NCBI GenBank assembly: GCA_015499995.1
Contig: JADNRV010000019.1
Location: 417,768 to 481,767 of the forward strand
Source: Flammula alnicola
Taxonomy: Eukaryota > Basidiomycota > Agaricomycetes > Agaricales > Strophariaceae
Direction: 5' to 3'
Length of the DNA stretch: 64,000 nucleotides
Shown: positions 11,641-23,608 of the stretch, piece by piece
How positions within the stretch are numbered: the stretch's first letter is position 1
How the letters are laid out: every line of letters begins with the position of its first letter
The notes under the pieces: generated by a model
Told to the model about the DNA's origin: nothing
Seen by the model: only the letters and a program-made list of their open reading frames with translations
The model's database searches: none
Program-made: the position numbers and the translations under genes

Positions 11641-14600
11641 CTATGCATCTGGGTCATTAGCGTCACCAGCATCCTCATACGACCCCCCTAAATACCCTAT
11701 TTCGAGCCCCATTTTCTCACATACAAAAAATCGTCCATCAGGCGGTTTGGTAAAAGGAATCATTGCCACGCAAGTCGAAATAGAAGTGATATCGATAACC
11801 TTGAGGGATTCGTTTCCATGGTAGAGGGATACCCAAAGAGCGTGACTAGATTCACGAAGCAAATCTGGGTCTGGTGGATCATACACAGAAACGAGGGCAA
11901 GTCCTCTGATCTTGTCGTCTTGAACTGTTGCACGAAAAAAGAATTGCACCTCGCCATAATTTGCCTGTTGCTCTCCGTCTACAGTTTCAAACCACTTGAG
12001 AGTATACAATTCAAGTGAATGAAGTATAAAACAAATGACACCACATACCATAATATTCCGTGAGATACGGACAGATCCTGAGCGCAAGTTTTCCTTCCAT
12101 GCTGTGCGAACAATTTGCTTGGTTGGTAGCTGGACACGTGCCCAGCGCTTCAGCCATGGTACCCAGTCCTCTTCAAATTGGACTCCGTTGGACGCAAAGT
12201 AGTGGTGAATTGCAGGAATATAAAATGGGTTAACGAACCGAGCGGCTGCATCGCGGGAACCTAGAAGAATATAGCCATGTCCAAGATCAACTGATATACG
12301 CGGCTGAGGATTTTGTTTGGCGAGCTCGGGTATAATTTTTTCCAAAGCATTAATTCGGGCCCTGCGCAGCCCACGTTCAGATAGATTCTGGAAGGGATTT
12401 GATGGCTGCTGAATCTCCTGCCCGAGGATCCCAATCATGCGCTCCATGCACCACTGAGTAGAATATGTACCAGGGCCAATGCGCGTCGCCTCTGGACCAG
12501 TATGTAAAAGCGCGTGAATGCTTTGGCGGCAAAAGTGTAGGCGGGATGTCTTTCGTTGATAATATAAGGCTTCAAATCCTTTGACGAAGCTGACTAAAAG
12601 GTTGTGTCCTTCGAGAATTTGAGCAGCTGTGATGGAACATTGGTGGAGCTGGCGGATTCCATGAACAAGCTGGCAGAAATTCTTCCAATAAGGGAGAGGG
12701 AGAATGTCATAAAAAAATCTGGGGCCGAGTCCGTAAACATAGGTGAGAAATTCCCATGCTTTATATCCACTTGAGATCTTCTCAACTGGGTTGCGCGGAG
12801 GTCGATCAAATGAGCCAGGAAGATATCGAGTTGCATCAGCAACACATTTTCCATGCTCTTTCCAGGTATCTCCTTTAAGAACTGCCCAGTCCCAGGTTGT
12901 TTGGTCATCGCGTGGATCGCAATCGAAGGTTCCACGCCATAACCCAAGCAGAAGGTCAGTGAGATTGAGGGATATCAGGTGCATAAGATCAGGCCCAAAG
13001 CAGGAAGGAACTCCGAGCATCTGGTCATTCGGAAAGCCACTGAATATGCTCGGTTTGCTGATCCCAGTATCCTTCCGTAGCTTCTGATATTGAGCTTGAG
13101 TGCGGGCGCCAAGGAGGACTTCCAAGTTTTTAAGGTACTCCTCTTGGCTTCCGCCATCTAAATTTCTGCCGTCGAGGTCGTCGTGATCACAGCCTTGTAC
13201 AGTATAGTCGTTACATCAGGAAAACCCTTTCCATCTGGCACCGTCTGGCACGTCTGGTGTGTCTGGCATGTCTGGCAAATTTAACTGTCAGAATTTTATT
13301 TCCGTCAGAAATCATCCAGTCATGTCACAATCTCTCAGAATCTGATTTCTTCCATTTTTGTGCCAAACCTCCAGGCTCTTCAGAATATGGTATTCATTGT
13401 ATTATATTATTGTATTTACTGTGTCTTGCCTCATTCTCTTTACTCACAAAACCCTTCAAAGGTTGGCCGACATCCCTCTGAGCCCGAGAAGGCAGCGGGG
13501 CACTGGCTGGTTGCGGTCCGCGGAACAGTCTTATTCTTGCTTGATTCTCGCCCCAGTAATCTATCTGTATGGGTGCGATAAAAGTCAGAAATATAATTAA
13601 AATAACAAATGCAACTTCTATATACCCTTTAGTGAGCTGCTACGCACAGAAGAGGATGGTGGTAAACGTTGCCCTGCGAAGGGCACATCAAATCTCGAAA
13701 TTCATCGCAAGTCCATTCAAACTCCGATTCACGTGACTTTGTTGATCAAAGTTGAACTTTTCGCGCGACGCGGATGTTCAAACTCATTGCCATGATCCAT
13801 CGCCACCATCCCACCACCACCATCGATCTCGGCACATACTAGCCTCTTACTCACCACATCGTGAAGCCACAACATGCTTGGCAGGGAAGACGCGGAACAG
13901 CAAGCAGTCGACACGCAGCTAACCCAGCTGATGAACATCGAAACTGCGAAAGGGCACAAGGAGGAGGCACATGGTAAGCAACCCCGTACGACAGCACTGA
14001 CCGTCTCTCCTTTTTTGCGCAGATACCGGACCTGGGGCCGTCGCCTCGTTCCGTTGCAAGAACATCCATGACCCCATAGATAAGCACAATGGCCACGAAC
14101 GAGGGCGGCGAACGTCCCGTGGGGAGCATCTGAGCAGGGACATGGCTACAACTGGTAAGTCCAAGTGGCCACCCAGCCCATCCTGACACCAATGGTTTTC
14201 GGGTAGATAACGGGGCTGGAGGCTGTCGCCTCACTCCGGCCCCTCCTTCAAACCGACCATACCCATCAGCGCCAATAACGACTCTACCCATGAGTCAACA
14301 CCCAGCACCGCCGACGACACCACGAATCCAGGAATGCGAATACCAAGCTGCAAGGGAGCATCACAGGACACCCAGGGCATAATGTCAAGCACCATAGCGC
14401 CCCCACTTTCTCCGTTTTGCGCAGGTAAGCCGGACAGGTCCATTCTGTGATGCGACTGTCTGCGATGATCATGACGGCGACAGAATACAACAGCAACCGC
14501 AAGTTTGGGGCAAAAGCCAGTGGAAGTAGTTAATGGCCCTAGGTGAGTCCTCCCAGCCTCTCTTTTGTGCGAAGTAAGGACGATTACTGCTCATATATCC

Positions 14601-16953
14601 GATATCGCGCAGACCATGGAACACTTGCCCTCGCCCTCCTTCTAATGCTGAGTGTGACTCCTGCATTCGAGAGTACCCAGGTGAGAACCGAGCAAGCCAT
14701 GTAAACCTTGACATTAACCCCACCTCCCTTTTCAGAACCCACTTTCGCGGCCGCGCTGGAAATTGAAAGTTCCCGACGATGGAGCCAGGAGGATAGGTGG
14801 TGTGATAAGCCTCGTGGATGATATATCGATGATGGGCTGCCTTTCGTTAGATATAATAGCGTAGAATTTTGTATTGTATCTGGAAAAATATGATTGAATT
14901 TGAAACCTATTTCTATTGTGACGAAGCCCATGATTACTGATGATTACTGGAAAGTATAGGGTCATGTATTTTTATGCCACCAGAAACCTCCATCTGGCGT
15001 CAGAAATGAATTTTGGGATCATGATATTTATGGCGTCGGGACCGTCACTTATGTCGCCATACCATTTCTGGCTGCCTGGCACCGTCTGGCTTGTCTGGCG
15101 CCAGACCAGCCAGACAGATGGACTTTTCCTGATGTAGGCTTCAGAAGTGCGGGATAGTAGTGGTTAGCACCCGGCTTCCTTCGACCTTTGATAGGACAGT
15201 ATAACCGACATCCGTGGGCGCCGCTGTGTCCAGTAAGGCCATTCAGATATGTTAGTCCAGGGCCGTCTGCTGCTCCCAGCATAACAAATAGCTTTGACAG
15301 GAAAACACGATTCTGATGAGCATCCCAGACCTGTAAACCTTCTTTCGTGAGGGCAGCAACATGGTAGAGTCCAGGGAATAGAAAGGAGTCGACATTTTTA
15401 GGCTTATTTGGCCCAGGAATGAAGCCACCTGGCAAGACGTAGCGTTTCTTGTAGCGTTGATTGGGTGCTAGATCGAGGACAACCCAAATATAAATCCAGC
15501 AGTCAGATTGTTTGCTCTGGTAGAGCTGCGCGCCATCGATTGAAAGTAGGAGAACCATGTCGTCGCTCCCGATTTTGCCATCTCTAACTGCATCGAGATA
15601 GTCACTACCAGAGTAGACATCGTCAAACAATAGCTGTTCGTAATCATTTTGCTCCAGTTCCTCGAGAATCTTCTGTGTTTCTTGGTTACGATGCCGCATA
15701 GCCTGAGCATCCTCGGGATTGCGCCAGATAGCCTGAAGCTGCGGACCAATCGGCAACGTATGAAATTGGCGCCGTGAAACCTTCTGCTGACCATTGCTAG
15801 AGGCGAGTATTGCGGGATCATAGCGTGGCTCGGAACAATAGAAACAGGAATCGAGCTCGGCGAATGGGCCTGTATATGCTAGGCATGTATTGATACACAT
15901 ATCGGTCATGATAGAGTGGACTCCAGTGAGCGCGCCAATTTCTTTCTTGACGGTGAAGAGGCTTGGCATGGAATTTTCGGTTTGATCTACGCCGAGGCGG
16001 TCAAGGTAGGCGTGGACAGATTGGCGAACATCGTTGTATGTTTCCTCTGATGCATTTGTTGTATTAAGATAGACGTCGATACCTGCACGAAGGTGGGGAT
16101 TTGTGTCGAGATTGACAGGTTCTGTGATAGGATTTCGTAGTCGATCCATAGCATCTGCATCAAGACCATCATCGCCTTCGAGAGTTGCTTCGCGCAGTGC
16201 TGAGATGAATTGTTGGGCGATTTTCAATTCGTCGAGAGTAGCTTCAATCGTTATGTCATTATATTCAGTTAAACGGGGTAGGATGTCATCTTCGAGATTA
16301 TTTGGCAATCCAGGACCTTCTGGTTCTTCGTTGGGAGCATCAGGTGGAATTGGGGTCATTTCTCGTGAAGGAGGTGGAGAAACTCTTTGATTGTCTTGAT
16401 TTGCAGGTACTGGGGTCGGAGGACGGGACTGAAGTGTTTGAAATCGCTTTTTATTTACATTTTTGACATACACAAGAATAAAAGATGTACGAACTCGAAC
16501 ATAGATATCTGAATCATCGGAATAATGGTCATCTTCTCTACGGGGAGCGCCCATCTCACCACCATCACTAGTGCCAATATCTGGTTCACCACGTCCGTGT
16601 CTATCTGCATCTATGCCTTCATCGGGGTTGGGGTCGAGATCTCTGCGCTGGCGTTGTCGAGGAGGCTCAGAGGATGGACTGCATGAGTGGCCATGATTAG
16701 TGGGATTGGCTGATGGGCTACGTGAACGCCGACGCGGTATGGAGGGACCAGGAGTCGAATTACGAGGCTGTGGTAGTGCCGCAGGGTGCCAAGGCTGCTG
16801 CGCGAGGAATTCGGCCATTGGGGTTATGGCTGGCTGGCTGGGTACACGGAACGGCTCATGGGCGTGGTCGGTGGATTTGCTGACGAGCTTGGGCTCTGTT
16901 CGACCGCCGGTCATACAGTAGCGTGTGCAGTTGCACGGCCTTTTGGGAGGCAT
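11641..16953 (-). pseudogene. tnp2: tnp2-family transposase, copy B, split by a nested element
   Basis: The N-terminal half runs from the ATG at 16953 (MPPKRPCNCTRY) to about 15137. The C-terminal half runs from about 13211 to the stop at 11641. Between them lies the element at 13214-15134. Removing it with one copy of TA joins ...LLKP to NDYTV... in frame, so the gene was open when the insertion happened. Landmarks match copy A: DMCINTCLAYTGPF, SIDGAQLYQSKQSD, PRNPVEKISSGYKA and ALVSVYDPPDPD. Introns are likely near 16,500 and at 12048-11995. Apart from the insertion I saw no stop or frameshift. Copy B is clearly diverged from copy A, so it is not a recent duplicate. Confidence 0.87.
13214..15134. 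mobile_element. TA-flanked nested element in tnp2 copy B
   Basis: Both ends begin, reading inward, with CATCAGGAAAA (11-bp inverted repeat). TA flanks both sides (13212-13213 and 15135-15136). Just inside the left end are five TCTGGC motifs about 9-10 bp apart, and TGGCACCGTCTGGC occurs near both ends. The TA duplication fits Tc1/mariner-like insertion, but no transposase is visible in the 1,921 bp, so it looks non-autonomous. Inside, from 13874 rightward, there are exon-like stretches with GTAAG donors, CGCAG/GGGTAG acceptors and a repeated GTCGCCTC block (near 14040 and 14230). These could encode a short protein, but I do not recognise it and do not call it. Confidence 0.82.
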
Positions 16954-19254
16954 TGCACGACGAGCTATAGAGTGGCAGCTAGCGAGGGCTCGATTTCGTT
17001 AGATAATTTCAACCAACGATCCTGATAAGCCCGATATAGATCGATCACGCTACTTGGTCTATATACGGCCAGGTCACACTATATTTGGAAACTGGTCATT
17101 TTCACTGGGTCTCAAGCATCACCATTGCAATCACAACCATAACGAGCGCCACGTCACCGCTCGTGTCGTTCGCCAATCTTTTTTCGCTCTCGCCGGCTCC
17201 ACCTTCTCATCTTCACCTCCCAATCGCAACGTGAATTCCAAGCAGCCGCACCAATCCTGTCAGATGCGCCTTCACCCTGATGAGAAGAAAGCTGTGTCTG
17301 CATTCCACCAACACAGATCCAGACCCAGATCTCCGCTGCCGGCGAGTGCTGGTAGTACGATATCGGTTGCGGAGTCGATATCGGTTGAATGTCCTCCAGC
17401 GACCAGGTGGCGGAGGACGTGGACGTGGAATCGCCTGCAATGACAACATCAGCATCAACCTTCAGTCCAGGGGAAGGAGCAAGCGCTCTTTTTCCTTTTC
17501 CTAAGCCTCGATCTAGACACCGACTGCGCCTCAAACTCGCGACTAACTTTTTCGTCCTTCCCAGAACGCCCAGCATGCGCAGATTTACCCTCACTCGTGT
17601 TAGCCACGCATACGAAATGAAACTTTCCCTGCGCGAAGAAGCACAGAGAAGAGCTGGAGCTTGTCTCCCTTTCTCCTCGACCGCCACCACCACCACCACC
17701 ACCGCGACCGCGACCGCGACTTGTCTCGGACGAGCGAGATGCATGAGACGAAAGAGTTGATCGAAACATCCACGGTTCCTGTTCCGTTGAAGGTTCCAGA
17801 GAAGCTGGCAACCCGCGTGCCTTCTCCTGCTCCTACACCGTCAATTTCCACGCCGACTCTAACGGCTACATTCCGTCCGCCCCACCTCCAATATCAACAT
17901 CGAGCCACCGCCTTTGAACGCTCCGTCTCGCCCATGGGGCTTGACCTCACGACCGGCCCTTTGGACCCTATGTCGACCATAGGGCCCGATCTGCGGATTG
18001 GCCTCCTAATCGTACATACGTAGACCAGCGCAGGCGGACGGCGAGATTGTCATGCCACTAACGGTAACGCAGGCACAATTTACCTTCAACCACTGAACGC
18101 GCCGCGTGCGTTATACCACTCTCCGTTGTCAGATAGACCTGTCGGCAGCAGTGGCGGTTCTAGCTCTTTCTCTCGTTTATCTTCTCATCCCCATACATAC
18201 TCACACGGCGGCGAAACATGGCGCCTCTCCCCAACTCTACTTTAGAACTTTTCTTTTCTGCCTGTCGTTTTCATGTCTGTAGTTGTTTTTTCCTCTCATA
18301 TATCCCGCGCTGCGCCTTCCCATAGAGTAGCCGATTCAGAACAAATTCATTGAAAACTTGGCTATTGGTTGAACATGGAGCTCGGTAAGGTTCTTTTGAA
18401 AGGCTGGATATCGTAGATTTATCGTTCTGGGAAATTAAAAATGTGCTACAATTACTGATCTACCGCTAGCTAAATCAAATGCACATTCAAAGGAGAAGAC
18501 AAACGAAGAAACGCGAAGAAAGGCGTTATAAATGAAACGGGTAGGTATCCTCTTCCGATGCGGTAAATGAAAGGAGCTCCTATCTCAATCAAATCTCAAT
18601 TAGACTCCAAGTTATTTAACAATGAACTCGGAAAATAATGTAGATAGGACAAGGGACGGTGGTTGGAAACGTTGGACGGGCCGAAGGTGCGAACGCCGAA
18701 GAGAGGGTGTGACTGCTTTAAATTTCCCGGTGTCGTTGGGCCTGGCCAACAGGTATGTAAGCATCTGCATCGTTGTGCCAGTGAGATCTGGCCGGGTGTT
18801 CGGCTAGATTAGATAGATAGATTAGATTCCATCAGCGGCTGTGCACGGTTCGCGTCTCCTTATCCGACACATTCCACTCTTTGCCTGCGACGCTATACCG
18901 CACGGCGTGCTCGACGCGTATCTGAGCAGCTCCTCCTTCCGAGCGTCCAGTCAGATTGGACTGCTCCATCGTGATACGTACGTAGCAAGAATAGCTCGAT
19001 GATGGGTGTCGTTGCTCATCCGATTCTCCTTGCGTCATCCCTGCGTCATCCGTGTTGCGGCTAAGGCGACATTCTCGTCGCAATTCACTAGTAAGTGGTG
19101 TATAGCGGAGCGGCACGAGACGTGAGGCCATCAGCGACGTATTGGCAAACTATGACATATGTATAAAGCTCGACCGGCTGTCGAAGAATCACCCCAGTTT
19201 CTCTCAACTCAACCATCATCTAGTTAACCTCAAAAACCTCAGACATCTGATACA
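16954..19254. other. Gene-poor stretch with coding-like fragments
   Basis: From about 17,200 to 18,250 there are plus-strand exon-like pieces: Ser/Pro-rich frames, a His6-Arg/Asp run near 17,680, and a last-exon-like frame ending near 18,245. No model connects them without stops. They may be a decayed Ser/Pro-rich host gene. 18,250-18,790 shows nothing. 18,798-18,967 is one copy of an inverted duplication. A 99-codon minus-strand frame (19131-18832) overlaps it and is unrecognised. Confidence 0.35.
18798..18967 (-). repeat. Inverted duplicate segment, copy 1
   Basis: Its reverse complement matches 23151-23339: both contain GGAGCAGTCCAATCTGAC, CAGATACGCGTCGAGCA (GATACGCGTCGAGCA in copy 2), GTGCACAGCC and CTATCTAATCTATCTATC. 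In copy 1 the segment lies in an open minus-strand frame. In copy 2 the frame is lost. The copies are 4.3 kb apart in opposite orientation. Confidence 0.7.
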
Positions 19255-19903
19255 ATGGGTTGGTTCAGTGACGACAGCGACCAGGCGAAGGCACACAGCC
19301 AAGTACGTATGATCATCTGTTATGACCCTTGGTTAAATATCGAACGCCATCTCATTGTCTTTCCTCAATCCAGGTCCAAAGCGGTGAAAACAAGGCATCT
19401 TGGACCCACGAACTTATTGCCGGTATACTTAATTTCTCTGCTTACTCTGGATGATCGACTGAGATCGTCGAGATCGTGCGTGGTGCTGATTTTTCTTTCT
19501 TTACGTAGGTGCCGCCAGCTACGAAGCCGCCAAGGTAAGAAAGCCGTTCGTACCAAGCGCATATCACAAGCCAATCACCTTTCTTCCAATAAAGGCTTAC
19601 GAGAAGCATTGCGCTGCAAATGGTCCGCCCGCTTCTCATCAAGAGGCAAAGGAGCTTCTGTATGTCTCACCGTTATCACCTTTTGACTGCCGACTCCTTT
19701 ATTCACCAACTTCCATAGCGCTGGGTTCACAGGAGCATTTGTTGACCGCGAAGCCGAGACCCGTGGATTGAATGTCAGTTTTCTTTCCGTTATTTAAACT
19801 CATGCCCGTCCTAATTAGTCCTCTCCAGTTCATCGACAGGGAGAAAGCCAAGCGACAGGCCCAGCAGCAAGCCGAGCAGGGTCTTGCTAACAACAACGAG
19901 TGA
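19255..19903 (+). CDS. CipC-like protein (DUF3759)
   Basis: Six short exons join in frame: 19255-19302, 19374-19422, 19509-19534, 19595-19659, 19719-19773 and 19829-19903. The protein of about 104 residues starts MGWFSDDSDQAKAHSQ and contains HELIAGAASYEAAKAYE, AKELLAGFTGAFVDREAE and FIDREKAKRQAQQQAE, all typical of CipC/DUF3759. CipC was first seen in Aspergillus as a protein raised by the antibiotic concanamycin. Its molecular function is not settled. A donor overlaps the stop codon (GAG then TGAGTG), and exon-like codons for DQGWSN follow at about 19,960, so a longer spliced C-terminus is possible. It is an intact small gene in a repeat-rich region. Confidence 0.86.
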
Positions 19904-20351
19904 GTGATGTGTTTTTTCTAAATAATCAACATGTCTTAAAAGTGATTATTCCGTAATAGCCAAGGCTGGAGCAACGTGAGTGACGTCTTTCTTTTAAATA
20001 ATCCGCATATCTTAAAAGCGATCATCCCGTAGTAATAACCAAGACCAGGGCTACTAAGCACTGGATCCGGGAAATCGAGCCGTTGGCTAATTCGAACAGT
20101 TCTGTACAATAAATTGTAAATTGCCGTTAAATACGTATCTCGCCTTGTTGACTCTATCGATCAAGCCCAAACTAATCAATACAAATGCTCACTTTCAAGC
20201 CTTACATTTAACATGTGAGATATTGTACGTAACGTTTAGCATAGAAAATTCATTAACATGAAAAACGAAGTATGAATTGTAATATGGTTGTAGTCCTTAG
20301 ACGATTCAGCCGAAGTAGCTATTGTCCATCTTTGTCGCACACCAACTAGAT
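19904..20351. other. Intergenic, no gene seen
   Basis: AT-rich 3' flank of the CipC-like gene with possible extra 3' exons before about 20,060. Nothing else supported. Confidence 0.4.
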
Positions 20352-21172
20352 TCAGGCAACCATCCAATCGTTCGCGCATTTCTCGAAGATGTCCGAAGCT
20401 TCAGCATATTTTCGCTCCTCGAAACTCCCTTCAAGTTGTCCATAACCTAGGACGCGTAGCGCGGCCCTCAGATTGTGTTATGACTTGGAATAGATCAGGT
20501 AGGCCCGCGTCTCTACCTCGCCCCAAACGACACATCCGTCTTTTCGCGCCTTTCGAACACTGGGAATAGGTCCGCGCAGGGATTGAGGTTTGGGAGAAGA
20601 CGACATGTCCGCTATGATGACCCCCGCCAAAGAGAGATGGTTGCGGTACGCTCAAGGTACGCTACGGACTCACGGCAAAATGAAGGTGGGGGTACCTCGC
20701 CCAATGCACCGAAGGAGAGGAAGCCGATTAAATCATCGTACGTGTTGCATAAACGGACGAAACGATTTTCGACATTGGCAGGGACTGGTTTCAGCGAGTT
20801 GATTAACGTCTGGTGTCATTCATTAAGCACAAGCGTGACAAGTATACAAGAGGAGATACGTACAAACCATGCTTCATTAGATATGTTCTTAACATGCGCC
20901 ACGTTATAGATCCATCCATCAAGCACTTTGATTCGGTTTTCTGGGGAAAATTTCCGTTAGAAAAATGGACAATTTAATTATGTAGTCGACTTGGCACCTA
21001 CTTGTATCTGCAAAATTGGCCGTGTTTCCTGAGAGACCTGCGGTAGCGATTGTAAGAGCCTTCAGGGTAGAATCTTTCAACCAGAGAAACCCGATTTCCA
21101 TTTTCTTTGAAAATAGCGTTGAAAATAACGTCAAGAATCGCTCCACGTCATCCAAGCTAAAATCTTGAACAA
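20352..21172 (-). pseudogene. Unrecognised decayed multi-exon gene
   Basis: On the minus strand a good frame (LDDVERFLTLFSTLFSKKME...) runs to a donor GTAGGT near 21,000. An acceptor (CCCCAG) continues in phase with NRIKVLDGWIYNVAH. A second intron (donor GTACGTATC, acceptor ACACCAG) leads in phase to LINSLKPVPANVENRFV and FGALGEVPPP. After that the frame must shift by one base to read AGVIIADMSSSPKPQS and CVVWGEVETRAYLIY. Then a TAA interrupts before LRAALRVLGYGQLEGSFEE and the final stop at 20352. Correct splice phases show it was once a real gene. The shift plus the stop suggest decay. I do not recognise the family. A 116-codon minus frame at 21618-21268 might be an upstream exon. Confidence 0.45.
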
Positions 21173-22779
21173 CTTCAAGTTGTCACTATCATATCCATCA
21201 CGAGCGTCTTTTCCGAAACAACGATTTTACCCTATTTCGTTCTATGTGGTAAATTCATCTTGACAGCTCAGAAGCGAGAAAAACTGGCATTCACTAGAAT
21301 TGTAGAATGACGGGTAAAAGTTCGGAAATTCTCTATGCATGCACTATACATACATCTGATCGACAAGCTAGGAAGCTTCGCAGACGGGAGAGGTTTTAGA
21401 AAGGCATTTATTGGTTCTTCTCGTACGACGGAGAGACCAGTGACCGAGGTCGCACTGTGTTTGTGTAAAGAATTATGAACCTCCGGACAGCGGTTAAGAG
21501 GTTGGTTTAGCTGCGGCGCACTTTCGACGGCCTGCAGGGCTCTATTAGCGCGCGAGCATTCAGCCATAATTAGTGCCCGAGTTCCCTGCCCCACCTCACA
21601 TCTGACATTGACTGACATCTAGGCTCTTGGTAATATCAGGCGTTGGACGTTACATGAGTTCCATACTCAAGGATCTAGTCTGCCCCATCAGCCGTGATCG
21701 AAGGACAATTTATGCGACGGAGCAGAGAGTGGTGCCGTCTTCAGCATAACCAGAAGAAACTGAGGAAGAGGGTAAGTGAGCGGGGATTGTATTTGTTGGG
21801 ATTGTAGGCTTCATAAGGCAACCTGCACGCGATGGTCGATTATTAATCCAAGATCCAGTCTGTCATGAGGCAGTAACGCGCTGACGTTTCTAAAAGCAGG
21901 ACAAAGGACCGGATCAGAAGATGTCCGGCGAGCATCGTTAATCCTTCACATAATTCTTCGGCAGTACGCACTCCGGGTTATCTAGTATGAACCTACTCTC
22001 TTCTTGAAGGCATTGGGGAAAGTTTCATTCAAGGATCTGATTCTCAGCGAAGGTGACGATCCGGGAGGTAACAGAGCTTTTGTGTTGTGAAAGTTTTTCC
22101 CATCTCCTCTTTTTTCCAGTATAATACTAGGCTTCACTGCGCCTGCGGCTTCGCCGCAAGCATGTCTGCAATTATTGTGCGACGGAGTCGCACCTCGCAG
22201 ACCGGTGGGGAGCTTGATACATCCTAGCACAAGCGCAAGGTCTTATTCCCACGGGGTGACGATCAAAACGCCAGCGGATCACGTGGGCTTAGACATTTGG
22301 GGAAAAATTGGTCATTCCCAGGGAGGTCTAGAACGATTGTGGTGCGTTTTGGAACCCAGGGAGATCTCCAAATACTGCCCAGGGATTTCCATCTTGGGCC
22401 AAATTCGGTCAGTGGCGCTCAGCGCAAAGTCGACAACAAGAAAGTCGACAACAGAATAGTGTAGCTTTAGATAATTATTGAAAGTAGACCTTTAGATAGC
22501 TTTAGATAGTAGACCATTAGCTTTAGATAGTAGACCATTAGACTATTACTAGTAGACTATGATTCATATTACAAACAATCTATTTGAAGATAACGACGCC
22601 CTAAATTCAAGCTCTGAGATCAGCGATTGAACTTCTGATCACGACAGAGTCAAGGTCATAGAGACTCAATCACTCAATATTGCGCTGGAAGTATCTTCCA
22701 CCATTGCGTCCGCATCGTCCTTGCACCCGCGTCAGCTTAGCGAGGAAGCAGAAGCAGGCGATCTGCGGCTGCTGCTCCT

Positions 22780-23150
22780 CGTGGTCATATCGAGAGAGCA
22801 GCAGCACCCGAGCAGCAGCACCCGCGGCGTCGTGGCATCGTTGTGGCATTGTCATCGCATCTGCAGCATCGTAGCATCGATGCACCCGCCGTTGCATCCT
22901 TCGTTGCACCTGCCGTTGCATCGACGGCACAACAGCAGTGGTGTCGTGGCATTGACGTCGCTGCACCCGACGTTGCATCCGCACCCACCCGCAGTTCGTG
23001 GTATTGATGCACCTACATCGTCGTCGCATCGTTGTCACTGCATCTGTCGTTGCGTCGTCATCGCTGTACCCACCGTTGCACCCGCCGTGTCGTGGCATTG
23101 TCATTGTTGCACCCATCCGTGATGCACCCATCATTGATGCATTGACCGCT
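22780..23150. repeat. GTTGCAYC/GCAGCAGCACC-rich minisatellite
   Basis: Irregular repeats of CCGTTGCATC, GTCGTGGCATTG and GAGCAGCAGCACCC fill this stretch. It keeps several frames open by composition alone. It resembles the CAG-rich foldback arms in style but not in unit. It ends at copy 2 of the inverted duplication. Confidence 0.6.
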
Positions 23151-23339
23151 GGAGCAGTCCAATCTGACCGGACTCGGGATAGCAGAGGCTCGGATACGCG
23201 TCGAGCAGGCAGTGCGGTGTCGCGTCGCACGCAATGGCAAGAGGCAAGCAAAGATGGTTCATCTACGAATGCGGAAGGTGTCTACAAAGGGACGTGCACA
23301 GCCTCGATGCTATCTAATCTATCTATCTAATCTAGCCGA
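23151..23339 (+). repeat. Inverted duplicate segment, copy 2
   Basis: Matches the reverse complement of 18798-18967 (see that entry) with indels. The reading frame open in copy 1 is broken here, so this is the more decayed copy. Confidence 0.68.
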
Positions 23340-23517
23340 GGACTCTGCCAGACCTCACTACTACACCGCGGGGACGAGGGACGGTGTTGCCTCATTGACG
23401 GCACGGAGATGGTGGTGGGTGTCAGTTGAATGTCATAGAGGGAGCGAAGGGTGCCCATCGCGGGCGATCTTTGGGGGGGACTGATAGTGGGGCAACCTGT
23501 AGCGAGAGAGAGGAGAG

Positions 23518-23608
23518 GAGATTAAATCGATGTGCGAGAGTTGAGATTAAATCGACGTACGAGAGTTGAGATTAAATCGACGTACGAGAGTTGAGATTAA
23601 ATCGACGT
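23518..23608 (+). repeat. 25-bp tandem repeat, about four copies
   Basis: ATTAAATCGACGTACGAGAG recurs at 23521, 23546, 23571 and 23596, exactly 25 bp apart. The first unit has ATG for ACG and GCG for ACG. The last is partial. Confidence 0.93.

Noticed and set aside
13874..14330. A small multi-exon gene inside the nested TA element
   Set aside because: Splice-like sites and a start codon exist, but the product is short and unrecognised and the element appears non-autonomous. Left as a note.
17154..18245. A spliced gene from the Ser/Pro-rich plus-strand frames
   Set aside because: I could not connect the pieces without stops or forced splice sites, and no piece has a recognised domain.
22131..22210. 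A tRNA or small RNA from the paired hairpins
   Set aside because: Two short hairpins only, with no cloverleaf and no conserved A/B boxes. I saw no convincing tRNA or rRNA gene anywhere in the window.
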